Assembly: GCA_963575745.1 (NCBI GenBank) | Contig: CAUYUJ010015282.1 | Coordinates: forward strand, 165,151 to 229,150 | Direction of reading: 5' to 3' | DNA from: Prorocentrum cordatum | Lineage: Eukaryota > Sar > Dinophyceae > Prorocentrales > Prorocentraceae | DNA: 64,000 nucleotides | In this document: piece after piece, positions 1 to 10,095 of the stretch | Position numbering within the stretch: position 1 is the first letter of the stretch | Layout: each line of letters begins with the position of its first letter | The notes under the pieces: generated by a model | Database searches by the model: none | What the model was told of the DNA's origin: nothing | The model's input: only the letters and a program-made list of their open reading frames with translations | Made by a program: the position numbers and the translations under genes

Positions 1-194
1 CATCCCCGTTCAAGCCTCATATCTCCAGCGCAGTCACCCTTTGCCTAGCCGCCGGCGCAAAAAGTTCGCCTGACTGCGCTGCGCCGTCAGACTGAGGCCT
101 CCGAGAGGCCAGCATCCAAGCGTGCCACGTTGTAATTATAGGGCGCATGTCAAGCTCAGGGGGGGAATCAAGTATTGGAGTGGGCCGATCCCCT

Positions 195-385
195 GTCAGC
201 TGTCAAGAACTGTTCGGCTGTTAAGAGCTCATCCCTGTCAAGAACTTTGGCTGTCAGCTGTCAAGAACTCTTCGGCTCTTCGACTGTCAAGATCTCTTCG
301 GCTGTCAAGAACTCTTGGGCCGATTCCCTGTCAGCTGGACGCTGCGTTTTGGGATTCAGCTGTCAAGAACTCTTCGGGCCTGAGG
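195..385. repeat. Minisatellite of GTCAAGAACTCTTCGG-like units
   Basis: About six imperfect copies of a unit close to CTGTCAAGAACTCTTCGG occur here, some separated by CTGTCAGCTG spacers. Unit spacing is irregular (about 20-60 bp). All three forward frames are locally open, so the short open frames here carry no coding signal. Confidence 0.75.
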
Positions 386-1590
386 GCTGCGATGAGTAGG
401 GGGCCTATCCGCGAAGCCCCATGTGAGCTGGGCCGGCCTGCTCTCCGCCTCCGTCGACTGGGACGTGAAGGAGTTCTGTGGCGCCGCAGACACCCATTTG
501 GCTGGTGGGGCTGGCCCCGGATGTGCAGCGCTCCCCGCTGCTCCTGTGCCTCCGCCTCCTCCTCCGCGCCTCGCCGCGGGTCTTCCGTGTTTCTGCTGCC
601 GTACCTGTTCAGGACAATGATAAGGGCGGGATAGGCATAGGGAGGGATGCATCGACCTCCAATCGCCCATTGATAGCCGATAGGGGCCCGATAGCCCTAG
701 CCTGCCCAGGAACGTGCGGATTCGCTATCGAGGGCCCATCGCGGACTTATCTGCGATGTATCGCCAATTCCAGGTCGATGTTTCCCCCCCTATGCCAGAC
801 CCCCCAATCGTTGCTCCTCACTCTCGAGTGCTGGAGTCAGGAGTTTCCTTTTTGGGGGCGCGATGCTCGCAGGGGCCCATTCTTGCCCATGTCGAGGACC
901 TGGCCCAGAGCGAGCAGGGCACGTGCTGGCATATCGGTCAAGTTCTGGCGCCGGCAGCGTTGGACACATGCAGGAAGTTTCGAGCCAGAAGGCTGTCGTG
1001 TCCCAGTGAAGTCGCGCGTCGTGGCCTCTCGCACCTAGGAGAAGCCGTTCCAGCGCCTCCGTGATCGAGCCCACCCTCCCTTGTGAGCTGGTGAACGTTG
1101 TTGAAGATCGGGACGTTGGGACTACGGTCGGGGCAAGGAGAATAATGTGGGAGACGCAGCAGAGAGGGCAGGACGCCACGAGGAGGTCCAAGAAGTTACA
1201 TTCCTCAGCTAGAATGAGTCAGGGAGTGAAAAGATCATTTGAGCCTGCGGTGATGGTTGTCGGCCATCCACCGCCCCGGCCCAACGAGCCCATGCTCGCG
1301 ATGCCAAGGCGACGGGGCGCTGGGGCGCGAGGGCCCGTGCGATCTCGCTCCGTGCTCTCGGCAATGCTGCCCGCCCAGACGCGAAGAGTTACTTGAATGG
1401 GGTAGACTCTGGGGACAGATGGCCACTGAGGCCACAGTGGATGTTCTCAACAGTGGGAGCCAAACCGCAGATACACAGGGAATCTGGAAATCACATGCAG
1501 GGGATTGTTAGAGTAGCCATTGGAGCTGTGATGGAGGGGGCCCCATGTAGGCCCATGCACTGGTTACTCTCGGGAGAGACTTGCTGGTAA
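386..1590. other. No gene recognised; GC-rich unique-looking sequence
   Basis: Short overlapping open frames occur on both strands, but none has recognisable domains or a protein-like composition. The only structured segment is a dispersed repeat near 714-790. Confidence 0.5.
714..790 (+). repeat. Dispersed repeat, copy 1 (GATGTATCGCC family)
   Basis: This segment shares the core GATGTATCGCC, then ATTCCAGGTCG and TGTTTCC, with a second copy near 19590-19660. Both copies are preceded by a TATCG...GGGC...ATCGC...ATCT block. It looks like a short mobile or low-copy repeat and has no coding signal of its own. Confidence 0.55.
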
Positions 1591-1613
1591 TCCAAATAAC
1601 ATCTTGGCTCAAG
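1591..1613 (+). other. Degenerate spliced-leader-like sequence
   Basis: The last ten bases, TTGGCTCAAG (1604-1613), match the 3' end of the dinoflagellate spliced leader exactly. The bases before them match it partially (TCC...TA..CAT). It lies upstream of decayed LINE-like coding sequence, as the intact leader does in the LINE at 50246. It may be a leader captured from a trans-spliced LINE mRNA, but the match is imperfect and chance is possible. Confidence 0.35.
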
Positions 1614-1769
1614 TAACAACTTGTCTCAAATCGGGCATCATTTTATTTATAACTCACCTGTCTTGTTTACCCGGAGTGTGCACAGGATACTTGGGAATAT
1701 GGCTCAACGCGGGGGGTCGACGACAGGATCGACGGCAGGTGAAAAGGAAAGCCGCAAAGTAAGGACGAG

Positions 1770-2109
1770 ATGAAGAGTATGCTCGACTATACGGACATGG
1801 AAGACGAGCATCTGAGCAACGCCCCAGAACGGTTTCAAGAGTTCGCCCGTAACCAGAAGAAGCAGTTCGACATTTTGAAGGCCGTGGTGTCTGGCGTAAA
1901 GGACCTTCTAGACCGGGCGAGTATCGAGGAGCAGGGTGCAAGGAGGGCAGCGGAGGAGGTGCAGGATACGATGGAGGAGGTGGAGAGAGGTAGAGGGTAT
2001 CCGTAACGACCTTGAGGAGATGTACATTACCAAAGACGGGATTGAGGATATCATTGAAAACAAACGTAAGGCCGATAAGGCGTGCCACATCTTTGACGAG
2101 GTCGTGTAG
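1770..2109 (+). pseudogene. Coiled-coil fragment, possibly LINE ORF1
   Basis: A 78-residue open frame from 1770 is rich in Glu, Arg, Lys and Ala with heptad-like spacing. It continues in another frame from about 1999 (RNDLEEMYITKDGIEDIIE) to a stop at 2107-2109, so a frameshift near 1990 has split one reading frame. The predicted product is a charged coiled coil. Its position upstream of LINE RT remnants suggests the ORF1 protein of the same element, because non-LTR ORF1 proteins often carry coiled coils. No sequence motif proves this. Confidence 0.35.
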
Positions 2110-2726
2110 GAGAGGGTGAGGCGGCGATGGGTAAGCACAAAAAGGACCGCACCCCTACGCACGGAAAAGATCAAGAGGACGAAGGACTAGGAGGAGACGA
2201 TCGCAGCCTTCAGATCGTGATTGGAGATTTTGAGGAGGATTCGGAGGCTCGGAGGCAGAGAAGGTGATCGAGACCATCGAGGCTTTCCCTGGAGGATGGC
2301 AACAAAAAACACAGCGTTTCGAATGTGTTTGCTTTGTACCTTTGCGAATCCTACCGCAGTCGGATCCATACAAGTCGAGACATTGGCTGCCAAGAGGGGG
2401 TTTCTCAGCAAGGTCCAATCGTCCAGCAAGGTAGTGCATTGTGTAAGCCTGCGGTTTAAAAGCAGCCGTAGTTGAGGACAGGGAAAAGGACAATCTATTA
2501 GGTATGGCCAAACACCACCTGATCGAAGACAAAGGCCTCGACAAACAAGATGTGAGGATCTTCTGGGACGAGGGCTTCGTGAGTTCAAGCAAGTCGCCTG
2601 GCTTTTGGACGGGGCCGATGACCACCGTCGGCGAGACGAACGGCATCGAGGGCACCGTAGAGGATAACATGCCTACATGGAGCGACGAGCGTGTGTGTGT
2701 GAGTGTGTGTGTGTGGGGGGGCAATG

Positions 2727-2873
2727 CTTAAGTCGAGAAGTCGGGCCTGTCCTTCTACAGGAGGGATAGTCAGGGGACGCTTTTGTTGAGCATTGTTTGG
2801 CCATTTTGGGGTATTTCAAACTTTGATACAAATCGTCCAAAATCCCCCTGTAGGAGGACAGGTCCGACTTAAG
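2727..2873. mobile_element. TIR element (MITE-like), family 1, copy 1
   Basis: This is a 147-bp element with terminal inverted repeats of about 30 bp. They start CTTAAGTCG and contain CCTGTCCTYCTACAGG, and the left end carries a small duplication of AAGTCG. Flanking bases GGCAATG and GGTAATG look like a 7-bp target duplication with one mismatch. Two further copies occur at 18764 and 22481, and a partial one near 44381. There is no coding capacity, so it must be mobilised in trans. It lies inside the decayed LINE, so it inserted later. Confidence 0.7.
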
Positions 2874-2889
2874 GGTAATGCGCTCCATT

Positions 2890-5186
2890 CGCGAGCACAT
2901 GAACCAGGTACCAGGGAACGTGCGGAAGATAGGGCATCATCAAGCTCGCGTTCATCACACATTGGCGGCGACGAGCACGGGCATCAGCAGAGTTGTGGCG
3001 GGAGGGGGGTGGTTTACGAGCATGTTGATGGCGACTCGCCGGCCCGTTTCTGCAAAATTCTCCATGCAGACGGTGGCGCACGAACAACATTTTATTGCAC
3101 AGATGTGCAACGTTCAAGACGGGAGAGCGTTTCGCTGAATTTCATGCGGAAGTGGAGTGTTTGAAAGCATGGGGCGCGATATTAGTGAACGAAATTTGGA
3201 GACGGACGAGAGGGATATTTTGATGTGCAAACCGGCCATCTTTGCTTCGGTTCAGGGGGCGCGCCAGGAAGGACTGACATGGTGATCTTGCTTCACAAAC
3301 GGTGGGCTGCATCTGTCATGTCCTTCGCGGGCTAATCCGACAAAGTGTGATGGCTGGACTTTGCGTCCGGGTCGTCCCGAGTACGGATCTGGCGCGGCTT
3401 GTGAAGATATCCAAAGTGCAATTGGGGGAGCTGCTCAGTCATGCCGGGGAAAGCATCCGCGAGGCAAAACGAGTCGCACGCAGCTCAGCGACAAGGCTCG
3501 GCAATTGGCTGCTGAGAAGAGGTGGGCGCGAACAACTCTCCTGGAACAGAGCGCTGGTCGGCGAAGGCAGTCAGCAATGTCTTGCACAACAAATCGAAAC
3601 GGTGAAATTGGGCCAGGAAGCAAAACTAAATTTCAATTGTATTGAAAGATTTCAAGCGCATCGCGCATCTCCATCACATTCATTACAAGAGGAAGGAACA
3701 CAACTTGAGCAGCGCGGTGGACGCACAAGGGCGTGAGCAGACAGGCTGGCGAGACAATGTTGACGCATTGAAGCAATATTTTGGCACCACAGACAGGAGC
3801 GTTCATTCCAGGTGCGAGACGGCCAGGGCGTTCAGCGCGCGGCAGACATGCATCCTGCTACAGCACTTGCGATTTTGTTCGTTGATGCGATGACTGGCCA
3901 CGGACAGCCACGGGTCTTGTGAAAGCACACAACAGTAAAAGTTTTATTCAACAAGGGAGACCCCGAGCTTCCGCATAATTGCCGCTCCATCCCAATACTG
4001 TCGGTCTTGTGCAAACTATCCAGCATGATAATCAACGATCGCATGTGTCTGTATTTGGAGGTGGAGCAGTCTGTTGACCAAGCTGGTCTTCGGACGCGTT
4101 TCAGTTGCGACGACCATTTACTCACTTACGCGTTGTTGCAAGGGAAGGTGCGGGAGTGTCAGATGCCTCCATGTATAGCAGCAGTTGTTTTTGAGAAGGC
4201 GTTTGGGTCGGGATTCCGCGATGCCCTCTGGGGGGCATTGCGCGCGCAGCGCGTGTCAGAGTAATGCGTCAAGGTACTGGTACGATTGTACACCGGACAA
4301 AGAGCACAGGTGGTCGCGCATTGCGCAAGCCGCGCGTGCAAGTTGAAACGCGGAACACGACAGGGATGCCCTCTCTGCCCGGCGTTATCCAACGCAGTCC
4401 TGGAACACGTTTCGCGGCGGCTGAAAGCAGATTGGCGCCAGCGCCGCATCGGCGCGCGTGTGGGCCAAGAGTTCTTGACCAATTTTTGGCTTGCAGACGA
4501 CGCATTGTTTTTGGGGCCACGAGGGCGCGCGTGAGGTGCGAGCGCGAAGACCCGCGCAGGTGGAGAAACGGTTGGCGTACAACTGCACGTGGGCGATACT
4601 GAAGTCGTCTCCAATGTGGGGGGGTCGCGCGGGTATCCGTCGTCAGCGTCGAGTTCGAGTCTGCTGTGGCTATGACGAGGTGTTGCAATATGATGGCGAG
4701 ACTATGTATCTCGGGAGATTGATTCCTGTCAGTGACATTCGCGACCGGGACACTCGGCGCAGGATTTCTAGAGGTTGGACCGCGTTCGGCATGCGCAAAA
4801 CAGAGATCACAAACAGCCATTACCCGTTGAGGTACAGTTTGCGTTTGTTCAATGCTCTTGTGGCACCAAGCGTTCATTATGGCGGTGGATACTTGATGAT
4901 GACAGCTGAAAGAGAGCGCAGACTGTTAGTGGAAGAGTACCACGAGCTGGCAGACTGCAGCGTGGAAATCGAACCTTGGGCGAAGTGGATCCAGCGTGCA
5001 ACGCGCAGGGCCGAATGCCAATTCCATAAGTTCGGCATCCTGGGCAGGGTAGAGCAGCGAAGGAGCAGGACAAACAGCTTGCAGGGAGTTCAGTGCAGAG
5101 ACCGGCGGTGGTCGAAGATTTTGGCAGATTGGAGCCCTGGAAGTGCCCGCCTGAGCGGGCGCTTCCGCAGGCGCTGGCAATATTAA
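2890..5186 (+). pseudogene. Decayed non-LTR retrotransposon (LINE) with RT
   Basis: Pieces of a LINE reverse transcriptase occur in three forward frames. A linker segment at 3430-3540 contains RTQLSDKARQLAAEKR, typical of the region between endonuclease and RT. At 4007-4264 the segment DQAGLRTRFSCDDHL corresponds to the early RT blocks. It is followed by VFEKAFGS, where families normally have an Asp-containing DFxxAFD block, so this catalytic Asp is lost. At 4286-4530, RGTRQGCPL and the LADD catalytic block are present. At 4600-5186 the connection region ends in a YLGRLI...RDRDTRRRIS...PLRYSLRLFNALVAPS...YGGGYLMMT segment typical of LINE C-terminal regions. Frameshifts and stops separate the blocks, so the copy is dead. 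No endonuclease could be recognised upstream. Confidence 0.75.
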
Positions 5187-5427
5187 TTTTTCCACGAGGC
5201 TAGCGAGCTCGGCGCCTCCCTAGGCGCGGGCGCGGGACGCCCCCCCGCAGTGTTGCTTTTGTGGGCCATGGGCGAACTCCCCGCCGCGCTGGATACGGTT
5301 TTGGCTCGAGGTGCCTTCCTGGGAGCCCGTGAGACTTCGTCAACCTATACCTGGAGGTTTTTGAGTTGGACCCGGCGGGCCCGGAGATGAAAATGCCGAT
5401 CCCTCTTGCTGCTGCGGTTGCAAGCCC

Positions 5428-6234
5428 ATGGTGGGTGTCTTTAGCCGTGGCGGCGTTTCGACTGATGAATTAGGCATGTTCGATTGGTGGCAGAAGGTCT
5501 GGGAGCAAGTCGATCATAATTCCAGGCGCGCGCAGAGCAGATTGATCAGTCACATCCGACAGGAAGACAGCCGAGAAAGGCCAAGCCAAATGCGAGCTGT
5601 GTGGCCGGCGATGCTTTAGAGGCTGCTCGCTGCAGGGGGGCCCTGCCCGAGTCCAGTCGTTCGAGAAATCGGAACTATCGGTTCCCATCGTTAGCGAGTT
5701 TTTTTTTTGAGAGATTGTGCGAAGCCCCGGCATGTTGCGCTGACTTCCCCATCGCAGCCGCGAGAGCCGAGTGGGCAGATACTCTCACAAGCAGGGCAGC
5801 AATTTGCTCAGTAGTGAGACCAGGGAGCAGATGTTCTTGGAGCCTTGGCACCGCCCCGCGGATGCTGGCACTGCTTTTCCGATTCGTTCGCGTGGGTTCC
5901 CAGCCTTGGAAGGGACATTGTGTTTTTTCCCCGCAGTGTGCCCTGCTCGGTTGGCGTTGGGCCCCTCTGGCGAAGTTGGGTCGTCACCTGGGGCCGCTGC
6001 CGAGGACGGAGGAGTCCTTGTTGCAGGAGCTGCGGCAACTGTTGTGCCAAGAGGCTGGTCAAGCTTGCCGAGCCTTGCCCGCCCATCCCAGCCACTGGAA
6101 AAAAGGGTAATTTGGGGAGGCTCAGCAAAGGATTTCCGCACATTTCCACTGCGCCACAGTGCGCCGTGTTCGCGCGGTTTGCCGTGGCTCTGGCTCCAGC
6201 GCCGTCAAGGGCCCAGCCTGCCGTGGCCATTTAG
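5428..6234 (+). pseudogene. Possible Cys-rich 3' remnant, unrecognised
   Basis: Two Cys-rich peptides are visible in different frames: KCELCGRRCFRGC at about 5585-5630, and PCCRSCGNCCAKRL followed by PCPPIPATGKKGNLGRL at about 6010-6120. They could be zinc-binding tails of the decayed LINE or an unrelated retroelement. Stops and frame changes lie between them, and no family could be assigned. The sequence from 6235 to about 6640 is pyrimidine-rich with no further signal. Confidence 0.2.
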
Positions 6235-6724
6235 CAGACTCCGTTGTCTGCTTGCGTGTCCCTCCTCATCCCTCTTCTCCTTCTTTAGCTCCTGCCCATC
6301 AGCGCTTTTCGTCCTTGCCCCCATCTTCGTCTGCATCGCCGTCGTCGTTTTCCTCCTCGGTCCCCTCTGTCTTCCTCCCCGTTCTGGCCGTCGCCCTCCT
6401 CATTTACCTGCTTTTTCCTCCTGGTCCTATTTTGCCTGTTTCTCCGCCTCTTGCTCCTTCCTCCCCCTCTCGTCCTCGTTTCTGTCCCCATCATTCATCC
6501 AGTTCCCGAAAATGGATCGTGCCGCTCTCTGTTCCGTAGCTTCCGATGCTCGAGGCTCAGGCGCGTGCGCGGCCACGCGTGCTCAGAGGTTCAGATGCGC
6601 TTCTGCTGCTCCCCTGATGCTCTGACGCCTCCGGATGGCCCCATCGTCGGGCGAGGCTAGCGACAAACACACCCGTCCTATCCCGGTGTGTCGCCGTGGT
6701 TTCAGGGAAACGAGCGATGACGTA

Positions 6725-6876
6725 CACATAAATACTCGGAGGTCCGCGCGGATTTCTCGGATCGGCGCTGGACCCCCCTCCCTGGCGGGCGGAGCGCGCC
6801 AGGAGCTGCGCCGAAGGCGCCGCCAGGGGGTCCAGCGCCGATCCGAAAAATCCGCGCAGACCTCCGAATATTTATG
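6725..6876. mobile_element. Foldback element, family 3, copy 1
   Basis: Two arms of about 60 bp are near-perfect inverted repeats. The left arm begins ACATAAATACTCGGAGGTC and contains CGGATCGGCGCTGGACCCCC. The right arm is its reverse complement, ending in ATTTATGT. The centre is GC-rich and itself palindromic (GGCGCC). A diverged relative lies at 35200-35362. No coding capacity. Confidence 0.7.
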
Positions 6877-8564
6877 TTTATGTCACCGTTCGTTCGCAAG
6901 GATTTGTCCCTTTTGTTCCCCTCACTCCCATACCCGTGCTTATGGCCGACTGGGGGGAGAGCGGTGTGTGCGGGCGGCTGCCAGGAGCTGCTGCCCAGCT
7001 TCAACGAGAGGCCTGGGGCCGACTTCGCGTTCGGCCGGGGCCTCAGCACCAGCAGCAGCAGCAACAGCAGGCTCAGTGGCAGGGGGATGAATTGGAACAT
7101 CATGTTTGGTAGAATTTAAAATCGTTGGAGGGTGAGGCTGGGGAGGGGGGCGCAGAGAGAACAGGAGGAGGGGTTGGCCAGGGGCAGGATTTGACCCTGT
7201 CCTGTTTTTGCTCGACCTCTCAAGCGTAGCTTCTGGAGCCCGAATTCATCATCTGATTGTTAGGGCCCCTACAGCCTCTGCTGCCGATCGTGGCGCACTT
7301 GCTGGGGCCGAGGAAGTCGCGGGGCAAACGATTGCAAAGTGTCCCGGGGGCGGTCTGTCGCATGGTCTCAGTCGGTCCACTTCGGTGTCGGGTGGAGGCC
7401 TCTTCGGATCATGCTGCTGGAGGAAGGGTGGACAATCTAGGAGGAAGAGGAGGAGGAGGAGGGGGGTGAGGAGGAGTTGTTTAAGGGGGAGGAAAAACGT
7501 TGAGGATGGACCAGCGGGAGGTCAGGTCGGCCTCAGAGGGAGCAGCCAGGGGGCAAAAGGTATTACATTTAGAAAATCTAGACGCTTCGCGTAATCCCGT
7601 CGCTTCCGTAGCCCTCTGGCTCAAGCCGTCTCTGGGCCCTGGCTCCTCGGCCGGGTCTCCCAGCTCAAGGGGTCATCCCCAAGGAGTTTGCGGGCCGCGC
7701 GCTGCCCCCCGGGCCGCGCTCCGGCCATATCAGACTCCCTGGGTTTCGCCCCTGCGGCGCGGCGCGGCAGCCCGCCTGCAGGTCAGGCTTAGCATGGATG
7801 GGAACCCGATCGACGACGGATCTAGGATTCTTGGGAACTCCGCGGGTGACGACGCAAGCCCAGTCGACGGCCAGGGGGCCCACAGACTGGCTGGTTCAAG
7901 ACATCCTCCCCCAGGATCACAGGACACCATCCCGCCAGGGCAGCCGTCGCCCCTCGCTCCCTGGGACCCTCCGAGCACGGGCGGTCCGAACGCGTCCGCG
8001 GACCCCTTGATCGTTCCCGTTGATTTTGCATACGCACGAGAACCATCGGCCTTCAGGCAGACGGGAAGAAGGGGTGCCACGGTCAGCGCCGCGAGACACA
8101 CTGATATTGCGACCTTCAGTCGCTTCCCTGGGTTTGACAATGACAGTAATGAATCCTTCCCGCCGGACTTGTTTCCCCCCCTTACCCCGACACTTCCTCT
8201 GCCCTTGGCTGGGCGTCCAATTTCCTTCTCTCCTGGCGGTGAAGGGCAGAATTGGATCGCCCACGGCGATGCCAGGACCACGGGGGGCGCTGGCCCCACT
8301 CCTGATCAAGTGCGCCCCCCGACGGACTCAGGCCCATTCTGGCCGAGCAGGAGCGACCGCCAGACAGGCGCTCTCGACGATCGGCCCAGGGGCCTCACCG
8401 ACGAAGGCGGGTGGCCTAGGGTTGAGGCCACCCAAGAGGGTGACCACGGTTACGACAGAACGGGAGGCGGACAGACGCCTGCCCATGTCCCCGATCCGCA
8501 TCCTATGGGCTTGCGCCTCCATTCCGCCGAGCGCCCTCCCTTGGACGCTTCAATGCCGAGAGAA

Positions 8565-9790
8565 GCAGCCTTCAGCTGCGAAGGGGCCAATCTTCTAACC
8601 GTGGAGGCTGGCGCCCCTGTCGCGCAGCCGACCCCCCCCCCCTCGGACGCAAGCCGACGTCTAGACGGCTGTCGCCTCACGCCCGCCGCCCTCCCTGGAT
8701 GCAGCAGTGTGGTGCACGCAGAAGACGGGCCTTCAGCCCTTGGAGCGCCGTGCGAGACAGCAGGTTTGAGGGGGTCTGCAGCTCGGGCGCCTCAAACGGA
8801 CTGGTGGGCGCCGACGGCGGCGCGGCGACCAGTCAATTCTCTGGCCACTTCCGCGATCCCGAGGACTCTCGTCAGCCACCCGCCCCCCAGTCGGACAGTC
8901 GCAGACGGGGCGAGCCTTCAGCTCGGGATTCTCACGCGGGACGAGCCTTCACTTCAGTTCGAGGCTCCAAGGCGCATCGGGCAATCTCGGAAGCGACGAG
9001 CCTTCAGCTCGAGAACCAGAGACAGCGCCAATGGACGCCGAGAGCGCCGCAGCAGCTGCGACCACGAGTGGCGACGGCTGTCGCCTCACACCCGCCGCCC
9101 TGCCTGGATGCAGCAGCGCGGCGCACGCAGAAGACGGGCCTTCAGCCCGTGGAGCGCCGTGCGAGACAGCAGGTTTGAGGGGGTCTGCAGCTCGGGATGC
9201 CTCGGACGGACTGTTGGGCGCCGGCGGCGACGCGGCGACCAGTCAACTCCCTGGTCACTCCCGTAATCCCGAGGACTCTCGTCAGCCACCCGCGCCCCAG
9301 TCGGACAGTCGCGGACGGGGCGTGCCTTCAGCGCGGGATTCTCATGCGGGACGAGCCTTCAGCTCGAGGCTCCAAGGCGCATCGGGCAATCACAGAAGTG
9401 ACGAGCCTTCAGCTCGAGGACCAGAGACAGCGCCAATGGGCGCCGAGAGCGCCGCAGAAGCTGTGACCGCGAGTGGCGACGACGCCGACCCTCCTGGCGT
9501 CCCCGGCGAATCCACTCAGGGCCTCCCCCATCAGGTGGATCTCCAAGCCAGCTGCGGGCGACCGACCGACCCCGCCGACTTAGTCGTAGAGGGGGCTGGC
9601 TCCGCAACGGGGCCGCCCCAGAGGAGACGCTCCGAGGGCCGCGCGGCTGGCGCAGCCAGCGGTGCAAGCGGATCAATCGGCTGCCGCCATGACACCGCCG
9701 CTCCCCTCCCTGGAGACTTGGGCGCCGCTGCAGCAGCAGCGCCCAGCTCCCACGGCGCTAACCTCACCGACGGGACTGGCCTTCAGCCAG
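8565..9790 (+). repeat. Family of small hairpins with constant CTTCA loop
   Basis: At least nine short inverted repeats share the loop CTTCA but have different, self-complementary stems. They are GCAGC/GCTGC (8565), GGGC/GCCC (8727), CGAGC/GCTCG (8911, 8997, 9352, 9402), ACGGGC/GCCCGT (9134), CGTGC/GCGCG with one wobble (9321) and CTGGC/GCCAG (9776). A variant at 8942 has the loop doubled. Some copies arise from the 409-bp duplication, but the stems differ between unrelated positions while staying paired. Confidence 0.75.
8664..9481 (+). repeat. Tandem duplication, period 409 bp
   Basis: Copy 1 (8664-9072) and copy 2 (9073-9481) both begin GACGGCTGTCGCCTCAC and are highly similar along their length. 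Similarity ends at 9481. The period leaves a remainder of one on division by three. Confidence 0.85.
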
Positions 9791-10095
9791 GAAGAAGCGA
9801 GCAGGAGACAGTTGGGTTGGGCAACAGGGGTTACAGAGCGGCACGTCCCGCTGCTGAAACGACCGACCGCAACCGACCGCCCCTGGGAACGACGACGGCG
9901 TTGTCCGCGGGCCGACTCCGCACGCCCGATGCCAGCAGGGTCTCCGCAGACCCCGCCGGCGGGACAAGCTCCCTGGTCGACCTGATCGATCACATCGGAC
10001 CTCCGATCGTCGTCGCGGGATCGCCCTGCGCCTCCCCTTCCTCGCCCACCCGCCCCCCCCCATCCACTCCTATCCCGACTCACCCCCTGGGCTAG

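Larger units (their letters stand above)
7131..10095 (+). other. GC-rich region with long open frames of doubtful coding value
   Basis: Open frames of 588 residues (7500-9266) and 354 residues (9031-10095) run in two different forward frames and are overlapped by open frames on the other strand. The translations are rich in Pro, Arg, Ala, Ser and Gly, with no recognisable domain. A 409-bp tandem duplication (8664-9481) is not a multiple of three, so the two copies are read in different frames, yet both stay open. That points to low stop-codon density in GC-rich DNA rather than protein selection. I cannot exclude a dinoflagellate-specific disordered protein. Confidence 0.3.

Noticed and set aside
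195-385. CRISPR-like spaced repeats
   Set aside because: Unit length and spacing are irregular, units are imperfect, and the genome is eukaryotic.
5771-6625. 284-residue forward open frame
   Set aside because: Its composition follows the pyrimidine-rich DNA and it runs out of frame with the few Cys-rich peptides visible. No domain.
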